A DNA stretch of 64,000 bases from Hermatobates lingyangjiaoensis (lineage: Eukaryota > Arthropoda > Insecta > Hemiptera > Hermatobatidae), in NCBI GenBank assembly GCA_026182355.1, contig JAPFBL010001929.1, positions 1,852,001 to 1,916,000 of the forward strand. The letters are read 5' to 3'. The position numbers and the translations under genes are program-made. This document shows, piece after piece, positions 1 to 11,293 of the stretch; position 1 is the first letter of the stretch; each line of letters starts with the position of its first letter. The notes beneath the pieces are model-generated. The model was not told the origin of the DNA and ran no database searches. It was given only the letters and a program-made list of their open reading frames with translations.

Positions 1-75
1 ATCATTATTGTATATAGTACCAAACAGTAGACCTAATCAGTTGTAATAATAGTGCTGGATGTATCAATGTTCTTA

Positions 76-113
76 ACCCTGAGTAAGACATAATATATGT
101 CGAAACATTGGCA
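76..113 (+). ncRNA. Hammerhead-like fold, copy 1
   Basis: CTGAGTA at 79-85 is followed by one extra A and a perfect six-pair stem, GACATA (87-92) with TATGTC (96-101). GAAAC follows at 102-106, then ACAT, T and GG. The CC before CTGAGTA can pair with the GG after the palindrome. The layout matches a type-I hammerhead, but G8 of the core is U and there is one extra base before stem II. It lies in AT-rich sequence with no recognisable coding remnant. Confidence 0.45.
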
Positions 114-1704
114 AAGAAGTTTTTTTAATATCTGGACCAAAAACCCTCAAATAATCTCAAAACCTATATACCATATCTACACATAACAAAATTTCAAAAT
201 AAACTCGTTTCTCAGTATCAGTGAGACCCTGTAAAAGGCCACTTGTTCGGTTGAATTTTGGCTAGGTATCTAGTCGTCAGCAGAAGATGTTTGAGATAAG
301 TTACTCGGTAGATTGAACGTTTCGTAGACAAAGTCTTCAGTTCGTTTCACTTTCTTCATTGCTATCCATGTCTGCATGACCAGGAATCTGTTGAAGGACT
401 ACAACACAATACTGACGTTTGCAATTAATTGTAAGCCCAAATAAGAATAGATAGTAATAACAAGTCATATTATTTTAAATTAAAAAGAAAAAATGATAAA
501 CATTTCCTGGAGGAACTATCAAACTCTTCCTTAAACTGAAGTCTGATTTGTTCTTTATTAGCTTTAGTTCTCATCTGTTCGGTTTTTGTGGATGTACTTG
601 GAACTTTGCAAGAACCATTTTGTTGTGAGTTCAGAGATATAGGGATATAGAGATAGAATTCATAATAGATATTCTTTAATTCATAGTTTATTTGTATTAC
701 AGATTAAATAAATTATTTTACCCCTAATTATTTCATTCCAAGTAAAGTATAGTGATTAGACGTTTAAACTTTCTATTTAGATATGGTCTGTTAAATTTGG
801 AAACATGAACTTCTGCAGACCTACTACGATAGTGATATCATTAAAAAATATCATAAATGCGTTTTGAGGAATTCAAAAACATATAAGTCTACCAAAAAAT
901 AAAAACAAGTCCTCTATCAACGATTACCATATTTTACTAAATAATGAAATAAAAAACAAAAATTGTTAAATTTATTTAACAAAACGATGTTACATAAACA
1001 TTTTAAAATGATTACGCGGCCCTAATCAGTAGGAATAATGTCATAAAGCTACTTTTTTTGGTGTCATAAGATGATAAAAGTTCAGAAAGATGTCAATTGT
1101 ACCATTTGATACTGTAAGAAATTAATTTTATTTAAAATTCAATTGTCATATTAAAGTATAAGGATTGTCATTATATGTCATTTTAAAATATACAATAATT
1201 GATATCAAATTATCATCGGCATAGAAACCTCAACAATTTGTAATTGCGTTTTTACTTGTAATAAACACCCATAGTCGAGTGATTTATCAAAGGAAATTTT
1301 GCATGCTCGGGTTAACAGATAAATTTCAATATCACTTCCTTTTGAACTTGGAAATAGTAACTCAAGCCTGACACTACGAATTATAATCAAGGACATTGAT
1401 AAGTTTATCAGTGTGACGTCAATGCAGTCCTCCTGCCTTAACAAAGAACTGTCTGTGAGAATCACATGGCAGTCAGTCTAGAGTCTAGACTCAGTGTTGC
1501 CAGAACCACAATCTATAAGTAGCGCAACACTTTTACAAAAGTCTACTTCTTTTAATTTATGTAATTTCTATGATAAACAAAACGTTTGTCTGATTATGGT
1601 GACATCGGCTTTAAACCTCAATCCAAACAGACTGATTCCCAAATAATTTACTTTCAACAACTATTATGGAGTAAATACTGAAAAAATACTTTTGTTTTTT
1701 AAGT
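114..1704. other. AT-rich intergenic, no gene seen
   Basis: No open frame here shows protein-like composition or splice context. An 86-codon minus-strand frame (1205-1465) has no recognisable motif and is probably chance. Nothing else could be supported. Confidence 0.5.
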
Positions 1705-2164
1705 CATATATATTTCATTGAAATGCACAGCAGTTTCTGCGATAGCGACTTTAAAACTGGTCTGCTCCAATTTTCTAACAACTTTAGGGTAAGCTGGTGC
1801 TAAATGCCATATCAGTTGTCCAAGAAACATATTACAAAAAGAAAATCATAATTTTCAGAAGAAAAACGAAATTTTATAATACGAAACAAAATTCAATAGA
1901 AAAAACAACAATTACAGTGAATGAAAACAAATACACTTACTGTTATTGTTGTTTGTTACTTGAATTTTGTGTCGCATTATAAAGATTCGTTTTTCGTCTG
2001 AAGATAGTGATTTTCTTTTTACATCTGCTCTTGCTAAAGTAATATGTCTCTTGGGCAACTGATATGGCATTTAACACCACCCCACCGTAGAGTTGTTAGA
2101 AAATTGGAACAGACCAGCGTTAAAGTTGTTAACTCAGAAGCTGCTGTGCATTTCAATTAAATAT
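1705..2164. repeat. 460-bp foldback element (long inverted repeat)
   Basis: The left arm (about 1705-1923) and right arm (about 1934-2164) are reverse complements along almost their whole length with scattered mismatches. Matching blocks include AATGCACAGCAG, CCAATTTTCTAACAAC and AATGCCATATCAGTTG near the ends, and ACAGTGAATG / CACTTACTGT next to a loop of about ten bases at 1924-1933. This is the structure of a foldback element or old MITE. No coding capacity and no convincing target duplication were seen. Confidence 0.85.
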
Positions 2165-3119
2165 GTTTACATAAAGAATTACTGCGTTTTACACAAATAT
2201 ATAATATATATATATATATATATATACTTACACACATAGGAAAGAACACAGAAAGTCACTACAGAACTCAATTCTGATATTTCGTCATCGGGAAACAGTA
2301 CGAACGCACTTCACACTTCTTCCCAATGACGACGGATGTAGAAATATCAAAGTGTGTACATATACCAATATATTTATAATGTACGTTTTATGCAACCAAT
2401 GTGCATACAAGTTGAGTTACCTTTTAATTGATAAATAATTATACTTTCTTTAGACACATGTTTGCAATGAGGTATAAGATAGCCATGTGGTGTCTTACAT
2501 GAGATTTTTGAGGACTGGGGCATTACGGAACAAGACATGTCATAAGGAGCACTCGTTTCTTTGGGAGTCGGTAGGATCAAGAGCGGTAAAGTTACTGAAG
2601 ATGTGACTTGGTTCTTACTAAGACGACAAGTAATGCACCAGCTCTGTGTGGAGACACGTGCTCCCTGCTCCCTTTCTAGTACTTCAAATACCCTTTACTG
2701 CTTCCTTCTCTTTGTTTATTCGCCTTAAGAAAGTCATAAATTGGGCCCTTCCTCAATAAATCACAGTGAAATATATCTCAATAAGACCATTCTTCCACTA
2801 GACTTCTTTTATAGAATTATATAAAGACATAAATGACGAAATTTTTATTTTGTGAGTCACCATTGTCAAAAATCGACTACAATACTCTTCTCTCATCTCC
2901 ATAGTATCCTGAAACTTTTAAAAACTAATCCCATTCTACCCCACTTGCACATGTGAACTTGTTTAAGAAATTAAATAAAATATTTATTTCCAGAACATGA
3001 CATTCTTTTTAGTTAAATCTCACTATGAGGACTACAAATTAATACAGTCACATTGCAAAAGACAAGCATAATTTCCTAATATAATTTATAACTATATATA
3101 TACAACAAGATTTTACAAT
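2165..3119. other. AT-rich spacer with (AT)n and a decayed repeat
   Basis: A short (AT)n tract lies at about 2203-2226. It is followed by AAAGAACACAGAAAG and TTTCGTCATCGGG (about 2240-2300), which resemble the GAAAT / CTGATGA repeat ends elsewhere in the window in reverse orientation and decayed. No gene was seen. Confidence 0.4.
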
Positions 3120-3240
3120 AAACACGTGAAACAACAATCAATGTTTAAACCACAATAAAAAGTGAAAAAAAGGCGAAGATCTTTCAACAGTAACAAGAGG
3201 ACTTCGACAGAGTCAAAAACCCAACTCAATTGGTTTACCG
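3120..3240 (-). repeat. Single arm of the GATC hairpin family
   Basis: Reverse-strand copy of the arm used in hairpins at 11003, 11175, 13203, 14491, 16441 and 26822. Landmarks are ATCAATG-TTAAACCACAATA, then GATCTTTCAACAGTAACAAG, then CAGAGTCAAAAACCCAAC. Only one arm is present. A (TA)n-like tract follows. Confidence 0.75.
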
Positions 3241-3264
3241 TAATATATATATTATATATATATA

Positions 3265-3357
3265 ACACTTTTTCTTCTTCTTGGAGTTTGGTCAGGGTTA
3301 ATATACCCTGCACCAGTATATTAACCCTGACCAAACTCCATGAAGAAGAAAAAGTGT
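3265..3357. repeat. Near-perfect hairpin (TTGGTCAGGGTTAATATA family)
   Basis: The arms ACACTTTTTCTTCTTCTTGG... (3265-3306) and its reverse complement (about 3317-3357) flank a loop of about ten bases. The same arm sequence recurs at 14028-14200. (TA)n lies on both sides. Confidence 0.85.
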
Positions 3358-3388
3358 TTATTAGTAAATTGTGGTAAAGAAAACAATC

Positions 3389-3391
<3 letters not shown>

Positions 3392-3438
<47 letters not shown>
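3392..3438. repeat. (TA)n microsatellite
   Basis: About 23 uninterrupted TA units. It creates artificial Ile/Tyr-rich reading frames on both strands that are not genes. Confidence 0.95.
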
Positions 3439-3638
3439 AATTCAAAACGAAGGAAACACACAGAAAGACATTAATTGTATATATATATATTATATAATAA
3501 GTTATATATATTATAAACTAGAATTTTCAAAAAGAACACACAGAAATGAAATTACTGAAACTCACTACTATATTTCGATGTTGCCATCGTCAGGAATAGA
3601 AGTGAATCGCTCTAAAGGCTGATAACGACTGCTAAAGA

Positions 3639-3671
<33 letters not shown>
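3439..3671 (-). repeat. Retroelement-tail-like repeat in (TA)n
   Basis: Two TA-rich tracts (about 3480-3515 and 3641-3671) flank a segment containing AAAGAACACACAGAAA and, on the minus strand, CTGACGATGGCAACATCGAAATAT (3570-3593). The bases GATG / CATC form a stem with a GCAA loop directly before GAAAT. This resembles the hammerhead-like ends elsewhere, but here the stem absorbs the G-A of the core, so it is degenerate. Confidence 0.5.
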
Positions 3672-3673
<2 letters not shown>

Positions 3674-6600
3674 ACTCCAGGTTTGTTAGATTAAATAGCT
3701 GCAAGTTGGGAGAGGCAGCTCAAGAATAGTATAAGATAGTGCTCCAGACTGGTCACTCTAGAAAACCCGCACTATGAGAAAAGTACCTGGAGACACCCGA
3801 ACAGTATGAGTTAAGACTCCATCATACATAGATGCTGCAAGATGCCAATGACAGCTGGCGACAACAGAACTGCACCTTGATTAGACTCCAGGATGGATCA
3901 TACATAGATGTTGCAAGATGCCAATGACATCTGGAGACAACAGAACTGCACCTTGATTAGACTCCAAGTCGGGTTATACATAGATGCTGCAAGCTGCTAA
4001 TGACAGCTGGCGACAACAGAACTGCACCTTGATTAGACTCCAGGATGGATCATACATAGATGTTGCAAGATGCCAATGACATCTGGAGACAACAGAACTG
4101 CACCTTGATTAGACTCCAAGTTGGGTTATACATAGATGCTGCAAGCTGCTAATGACAGCTGGAGACAACAGAACTGCACCTTGATTAGACTCCAGGATGG
4201 ATCATACATAGATGTTGCAAGATGCCAATGACATCTGGAGACAACAGAACTGCACCTTGATTAGACTCCAAGTCGGGTTATACATAGATGCTGCAAGCTG
4301 CTAATGACAGCTGGAGACAACAGAACTGCACCTTGATTAGACTCCAGGATGGATCATACATAGATGTTGCAAGATGCCAATGACATCTGGAGACAACAGA
4401 ACTGCACCTTGATTAGACTCCAAGTCTGGGTTATACATAGATGCTGCAAGCTGCTAATGACAGCTGGAGACAACAGAACTGCACCTTGATTAGACTCCAG
4501 GATGGATCATACATAGATGTTGCAAGATGCCAATGACATCTGGAGACAACAGAACTGCACCTTGATTAGACTCCAAGTTGGGTTATACATAGATGCTGCA
4601 AGCTGCTAATGACAGCTGGAGACAACAGAACTGCACCTTGATTAGACTCCAGGATGGATCATACATAGATGTTGCAAGATGCCAATGACATCTGGAGACA
4701 ACAGAACTGCACCTTGATTAGACTCCAAGTTGGGTTATACATAGATGCTGCAAGCTGCTAATGACAGCTGGAGACAACAGAACTGCACCTTGATTAGACT
4801 CCAGGATGGATCATACATAGATGTTGCAAGATGCCAATGACATCTGGAGACAACAGAACTGCACCTTGATTAGACTCCAAGTCGGGTTATACATAGATGC
4901 TGCAAGCTGCTAATGACAGCTGGAGACAACAGAACTGCACCTTGATTAGACTCCAGGATGGATCATACATAGATGTTGCAAGATGCCAATGACATCTGGA
5001 GACAACAGAACTGCACCTTGATTAGACTCCAAGTTGGGTTATACATAGATGCTGCAAGCTGCTAATGACAGCTGGAGACAACAGAACTGCACCTTGATTA
5101 GACTCCAGGATGGATCATACATAGATGTTGCAAGATGCCAATGACATCTGGAGACAACAGAACTGCACCTTGATTAGACTCCAGGATGGATCATACATAG
5201 ATGTTGCAAGATGCCAATGACATCTGGAGACAACAGAACTGCACCTTGATTAGACTCCAGGATGGATCATACATAGATGTTGCAAGATGCCAATGACATC
5301 TGGAGACAACAGAACTGCACCTTGATTAGACTCCAGGATGGATCATACATCATCATAGATGTTGCAAGATGCCAATGACATCTGGAGACAACAGAACTGC
5401 ACCTTGATTAGACTCCAAGTTGGGTTATACATAGATGCTGCAAGCTGCTAATGACAGCTGGAGACAACAGAACTGCACCTTGATTAGACTCCAAGTTGGG
5501 TTATACATAGATGCTGCAAGCTGCTAATGACAGCTAGAGACAACAGAACTGCACCTTGATTAGACTCCAAGTTGGGTTATACATAGATGCTGCAAGCTGC
5601 TAATGACAGCTGGAGACAACAGAACTGCACCTTGATTAGACTCCAGGATGGATCATACATAGATGTTGCAAGATGCCAATGACATCTGGAGACAACAGAA
5701 CTGCACCTTGATTAGACTCCAAGTCGGGTTATACATAGATGCTGCAAGCTGCTAATGACAGCTGGCGACAACAGAACTGCACCTTGATTAGACTCCAGGA
5801 TGGATCATACATAGATGTTGCAAGATGCCAATGACATCTGGAGACAACAGAACTGCACCTTGATTAGACTCCAAGTTGGGTTATACATAGATGCTGCAAG
5901 CTGCTAATGACAGCTGGAGACAACAGAACTGCACCTTGATTAGACTCCAGGATGGATCATACATAGATGTTGCAAGATGCCAATGACATCTGGAGACAAC
6001 AGAACTGCACCTTGATTAGACTCCAGGATGGATCATACATAGATGTTGCAAGATGCCAATGACATCTGGAGACAACAGAACTGCACCTTGATTAGACTCC
6101 AGGATGGATCATACATAGATGTTGCAAGATGCCAATGACATCTGGAGACAACAGAACTGCACCTTGATTAGACTCCAGGATGGATCATACATCATCATAG
6201 ATGTTGCAAGATGCCAATGACATCTGGAGACAACAGAACTGCACCTTGATTAGACTCCAAGTTGGGTTATACATAGATGCTGCAAGCTGCTAATGACAGC
6301 TGGAGACAACAGAACTGCACCTTGATTAGACTCCAAGTTGGGTTATACATAGATGCTGCAAGCTGCTAATGACAGCTAGAGACAACAGAACTGCACCTTG
6401 ATTAGACTCCAAGTTGGGTTATACATAGATGCTGCAAGCTGCTAATGACAGCTGGAGACAACAGAACTGCACCTTGATTAGACTCCAGGATGGATCATAC
6501 ATAGATGTTGCAAGATGCCAATGACATCTGGAGACAACAGAACTGCACCTTGATTAGACTCCAGGATGGATCATACATAGATGTGGCAAGATGCCAATGA

Positions 6601-6868
6601 CATCTGGAGACAACAGAACTGCACCTTGATTAGACTCCAGGATGGATCATACATAGATGTTGCAAGATGCCAATGACATCTGGAGACAACAGAACTGCAC
6701 CTTGATTAGACTCCAAGTTGGGTTATACATAGATGCTGCAAGCTGCTAATGACAACTGGAGACAACAGAACTGCACCTTGATTACACTCCAGGATGGATC
6801 ATACATAGATGTTGCAAGATGCCAATGACAGCTGGAGACAACAGAACTGCACCTTGATCAGACTCCAG
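3672..6868. repeat. 76-bp satellite array, two alternating monomer types
   Basis: About 40 head-to-tail monomers of 76 bp run from 3815 to 6868, preceded by degenerate units from 3672. Type A starts GACTCCAGGATGGATCATAC and has GATGTTGCAAGATGCCAATG. Type B starts GACTCCAAGTTGGGTTATAC and has GATGCTGCAAGCTGCTAATG. Both end CAGAACTGCACCTTGATTA. The array is mostly ABAB, with runs of AAA and BBB. A rare 6-bp CATCAT insertion occurs twice (near 5349 and 6191), and the rare AGCTAGAGA variant occurs twice (5532 and 6374). In each case the two occurrences are 842 bp apart (11 x 76 + 6), showing a recent block duplication. It encodes nothing. Confidence 0.97.
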
Positions 6869-8879
6869 GCTAGCAGGACCAGGAAAGCTGCATGGTCCGA
6901 CTATAATAACTCCAATGTTCTCATAAGTTTGTTTTTAGCGGTTAAGTAAAAATTACACCTTTCCCTTTTTCCACTACACATAAACCAGCCTATAATCATC
7001 ATTAATTTCCACTAGAAAGCTTTAAATTAAAACTAACACAGATAAACAGTGAAATATATCTTAATATCTGTTCATATAGATATTTTGCACTAGCGCCAGT
7101 CTCTAATCTATTTCCTCTGGCTGATCGTTCATGCTAAAACCAGTTCTCACATTAGACCGTACTAAAATTCGTCTTACTCAGGTAGGCGGAGGTCAGGTAG
7201 GTCCAGTTCTAATCGCCACACCTCTTTCTTAATAAATAATATATATCTTTTCTTTTCCTTCATAAGTGATTTACTGTTTAATTTTCTATGCCTCTTAAAA
7301 GACAAGGATTATATGAGTGTCATTTATTTCTCTTTCATACTTCTTGTTTTTAGATCATTAATATTAACTATTAGCAGCAATTGAAAATTCTTTTATATAA
7401 ATGTTTTGAAATATTTCTTTACGCTTTCAATCTCAATAATTTACTAATTTAGTGTTATAACCCTGGCATAGCCCATTCAGTAAACAGTTTTAGTGTCTCT
7501 AGCTGGAGTTTCCTGGTCTGACAAGCCTAGTTTTACGTCATAATATTTTTCCCCTGATTTTCATTTACCTTTGTCACTATGCTTATACTTTTTTTCTGTT
7601 TCGTCGCTTTCTCAGTCACCTTATAGTTTTTCTGGTTGCACCAGTTTGTAGTCTTATCTCATACTGTTTTGGGGTCTTAACCTTTTTTATCTAAAAAAGT
7701 TTTGGAGTTTTTCGATAAAAAACCCCGCAATCAGCTACTTCCAGCTCAATCTGGCAGTTTGTCGGTGAGAGCGACAATCCTCGTCCGACTGCAAGCTACG
7801 TAAACAAGAGATATAAAGGTCAATAAACTGTAAGAGAATCTATGAATTTGAAAATAGTTTCGTACGAAAATAGCCATGAGCACTCTTACCAAGTCTTATT
7901 CTATATACAAATATATTCAAATACGATAAAATTTATTATAATTTTTGTTGGGTTATTTAAAGAACACAATAATGTTTTTAACTAGAAATCCACACAGTCC
8001 AGCAAAGTGAGCTGCCATATTTGTGAACTGAAAATGTATTTTTCAGTCTGGAAAATGTATTTTTTTTTTAATTGCAATTAGAATGCCATTTTTATTTCAA
8101 TTAGGTTAAACCTTTAATCAGAATTTGACTGTATAACAATACAAAGGGGGTTCGTGGAACTCTTGAGGTTTGTTCTCACCGGCAAGCAAGTATCGCGAGT
8201 ATCTCTTTTCTTTAGGCTGGTACATAGGTGAAACGCATTTTCACCTTTCACCTGCTCCAGAGAAATATTCAATTTTCAAACACACAGCTCTACGAGTTTC
8301 ATTATTCCTTTTAGTTCAGTTCTAGAGTTTATCGCCGACATTATTTTGTACGAATATATTTAAAGTTTCGTATAAAGGATTCCTTGTAAACTTTTGAGAC
8401 CTGTCATTATCTTTCTGCCTAAAACATGATTCAGAAGGAATATATAAAATAAAATGTATCTCATGTAGTCATGTACATTATTTCAATTATTTAAAGTGAA
8501 ATACAGTGCTATTTGTCCAGAAACAAGATTTGTTTTTCACTAAAGTAAAATAATCCTAAAAATCAGAACACAGGATATTGTCTGCACAAGATGAAATATG
8601 CACATAAACCATATATATATTGGTAAAAATAAGACCATATTTCAAGTTTTCTAAATAATTTTCTTGATACTATATCCACTGTCTTACTTTTAACTATGTA
8701 TACTGGTAGAGTCCCTAACAATGTTTGTATACAGGAAGGACTGTACCAATATGTACAAATATTTTATAATTCATACTGTGAAACTTTTATTCCTATCTCA
8801 TTATTTGAGATGCTCCTAATGGGACAACAGTTCCCAAAGATGAGCTCGTCATATAAAAAAAACGAAAGCCTTTGTTGTT

Positions 8880-8881
<2 letters not shown>
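6869..8881. other. AT-rich intergenic, no gene seen
   Basis: No protein-like open frame, RNA gene or clear repeat was recognised. Short homopolymer runs only. Confidence 0.45.

Positions 8882-8943
<62 letters not shown>
8882..8943. repeat. (CT)n microsatellite
   Basis: About 30 CT units followed by CCTCACTCACTCACTC. It produces artificial Ser/Leu (plus) and Glu/Arg (minus) reading frames. Confidence 0.97.
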
Positions 8944-8946
<3 letters not shown>

Positions 8947-10132
8947 ACTCACTCACTCTGTTTTCTCAAAAATGTACTTTTATTCCCAAAGCCTCTGTGA
9001 GCTTTTGTTAATAAGCAAAAATCAGGGGAATTTTAAATATTAAGATGGAATTCCAGATATTGTACGAGAGAAGCATAAAAATACATCTAGACCGCAGGAG
9101 GTTGCCTGTGCCTGTTTTAGTGCATGTTGCTCAGATGCAGTGTTCAAATAGATTACAAGATAAATAGAATTGATAGAGTTTTTTAATATATATTTGTTCA
9201 ACCTTTCATGCATATTGAAACATTTAGCGAATCATTTTTAAAAAAAAAAAATAAACATTATCACGCAGTAGTGGGCAAACACCTGATTTGATGAGTATTC
9301 AATGACATGGAATGCTGACACTTGGTTGTAAAGGTTATACTGTGATGGCTTTGCGTTGTATAGCCAATGGTACAGATAGGCAGAGGTCTGTGCAGTTGAT
9401 AAAGGGTCACGTGGAAGTATGCGGGCCTTGTAGCCTGGCGGAAGCCACCTGCCTCCAGTGTCTGCTCTTGTGCGAGAGACAAACCAGAAGCAACAGAGCT
9501 GCCCAGTAGCTCTAAAGGATCACGCGAAGGGGATGTCAAACAGCTTTCTCAACGTAACTACCTTTTGCCACTCACTGCACTAATATACCAACAACAACAA
9601 CTCTACTACAAATAGCAGTCGTCTACTACTACTACTAATACTACAAAGAGCTGTCTACAACAACAGGACAAACCAAATGAATGGAAATGAACAAGAAAAC
9701 TACTAACCAAAACTCAGTTTACATTTCAACGTTCTTAGTCATAAACGTTCTTACTTCAGATGCAGACCCAACGACACAATGCATTATATAATTTTGTAAT
9801 TATATAACACCTTTATTATTACAAGATTATAATTACATCGTCATTATAATCAATAGTTAATGAGTGTGACTTAACCAAATATTGAGTAAGAATCACGTTT
9901 TCCTTTGTCTTTGCCTACAACTTTTAAAAAAAAAAATTTTGTTTTCATAATGATATATTATTTCAATTACCTCTTGAGTATTTACTGCTTTTCCTGATGC
10001 AGACGGAAGTATATACAGCAGGAGATGGCGCAAAGCAAAAATATATATTCTATATATGTTTATAAATTTTGACTTTCAAATCCTATATGATCTACTATAA
10101 ATATATGTTTCTCCTGGAAAAGGAATTGACAC
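8944..10132. other. Intergenic, no gene supported
   Basis: A moderately GC-rich stretch (about 9320-9540) is open for 65 codons on plus and 92 on minus without recognisable motifs. (CAA)n/(CTA)n-like triplet runs occur at about 9586-9650. Nothing else was recognised. Confidence 0.4.
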
Positions 10133-10612
10133 ATGGATAAGCAACATCAGTATTCTGTTAGAAGACAGGATGATAAAAGTGGCTTGTTACTACAGATTAG
10201 AGACAAAAACCACTTAATCAACTGGGAAGAAACAAAGGAGTTGGTATTTATGTCATGTGAAAAAAGAAAAAACATTGTTGAAAGCACCAGCATAAAAAGC
10301 TTTTCTAAGAGCTTAGTCAACATCAGTCCAGGCATTTTTAAATTGGATGAATTTCTAATTGAAGAAATTGTTAAGAAAATTAAGACTATTTCAAATGTAA
10401 TAGGGAAAAATACTGTCAATGATGCCAATCTTTATTCAGCTATAAATGAAATTCATAACTTGCCCACAACTTGTATTCATTTGCTCTCTGATGACGTGAT
10501 ACACGAAAAACCTCATAGCGATTATCTTCAATCATTTGTGGTGAGTTACCTGAATATTTATATCATGTGTTATTGTGACAACTTTGTACATATATATATA
10601 TATATATGTTGA
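10133..10612 (+). pseudogene. Possible PLE endonuclease C-terminal remnant
   Basis: A 159-codon open frame. Its first half reads like the segment that follows the GIY-YIG nuclease in Penelope-like elements: residues about 26-34 are DKNHLINWE, then KRKNIVEST (about 45-53), then NISPGIFKLDEF (about 63-74). The general pattern of His, inW, R..(I/V)ES and a small-residue/LD motif is shared with PLE C-termini. No GIY-YIG core is visible upstream. The last 25 codons run into a (TA)n tract and are not credible coding. An unrelated host or element ORF cannot be excluded. Confidence 0.4.
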
Positions 10613-10626
10613 ATGCCAGATTAGAT

Positions 10627-10819
10627 ATTGTAAAAGACGAGCCAATCCCTGTTACGTATTACTTTGGGCACTTCTTATTGGTTGTGGGTGTTTATTCGTT
10701 GAAGGCTGAGGCAGCCGAGCAGACGGAGTGTGCTAAGGAGAAACGTGTTCAACGAATAAACACCCACAACCAATAAGAAGTGCCCAAAGTAATACGTAAC
10801 AGGGATTGGCTCGTCTTTT

Positions 10820-10824
<5 letters not shown>
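10627..10824. repeat. Perfect 77-bp-arm hairpin
   Basis: The left arm 10627-10703 and right arm 10748-10824 are exact reverse complements over 77 bases. The 44-nt loop is GC-richer and contains GGCTGAGGCAGCCGAGCAG and GGAGAAACGTG. It starts 15 bp after the reading frame at 10133-10612 and is followed by (TA)n. Lack of divergence between the arms implies recent formation or gene conversion between arms. Confidence 0.97.
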
Positions 10825-10872
<48 letters not shown>

Positions 10873-10874
10873 TA
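10825..10874. repeat. (TA)n microsatellite
   Basis: About 24 TA units directly abutting the 77-bp hairpin. Confidence 0.95.
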
Positions 10875-10892
10875 CCATTAAAAGAAAAATAA

Positions 10893-10972
10893 GGAAACAC
10901 ACAGAAAGACACAGACATGACTCACATCGAAATATCGATGTGAGTTATGTCTGTGTCTTTCTGTGTGTTTCC
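10893..10972. repeat. Near-perfect hairpin with GAAATAT core
   Basis: The arms GGAAACACACAGAAAGACAC...CTCACATCG (10893-10929) and CGATGTGAG...GTGTCTTTCTGTGTGTTTCC (10936-10972) pair with one mismatch around an AAATAT centre. The CACACAGAAAGAC arm recurs at 3440 and 13810. Confidence 0.9.
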
Positions 10973-11002
10973 ATCGTTTTGAATTTATTATATATATATA
11001 TA

Positions 11003-11119
11003 AATGATCAAACCACAATATGAAAATGGGAAAACAAGACTAAGATCTTTCAACCGTAACAAATTGTCTTGAAAGATCTTAGTCTTGTTTTCCCATTTTC
11101 ATATTGTGGTTTGATCATT
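11003..11119. repeat. GATC-family hairpin, flipped loop
   Basis: The 51-bp arms are perfect (11003-11053 and 11069-11119). The arm starts AATGATCAAACCACAATATG and ends GATCTTTCAA. The 15-nt loop is CCGTAACAAATTGTC, the exact reverse complement of the loop in the neighbouring hairpin at 11175. A downstream segment of ATTGTTATTTCACATG type follows both hairpins. Confidence 0.95.
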
Positions 11120-11174
11120 GATTGTTATTTCACATGTTTATGTGAAATCTTTATTTATATATATATATATATAT

Positions 11175-11293
11175 CAATGATCAAACCACAATAAGAAAAT
11201 GGGAAAACAAGACTAAGATCTTTCAAGACAATTTGTTACGGTTGAAAGATCTTAGTCTTGTTTTCCCATTTTCTTATTGTGGTTTGATCATTG
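11175..11293. repeat. GATC-family hairpin, parental loop
   Basis: The 52-bp arms are perfect (11175-11226 and 11242-11293). The loop is GACAATTTGTTACGG. Right arm plus loop gives TTGTTACGGTTGAAAGATC, the order found in the long family members, so this is taken as the parental orientation. Confidence 0.95.

Noticed and set aside
3113..3445. Ile/Tyr-rich frames in (TA)n (also near 10675-10918, 13928, 16193-16626)
   Set aside because: They are translations of TA microsatellites and hairpin arms, without protein-like composition.
3815..6868. Regular repeat array that could be taken for a CRISPR
   Set aside because: Units are head-to-tail with no unique spacers, the sequence is eukaryotic, and no cas-like genes are present. 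It is a satellite.
8696..9043. Ser/Leu-rich and Glu/Arg-rich frames over (CT)n
   Set aside because: Artefacts of the dinucleotide repeat.
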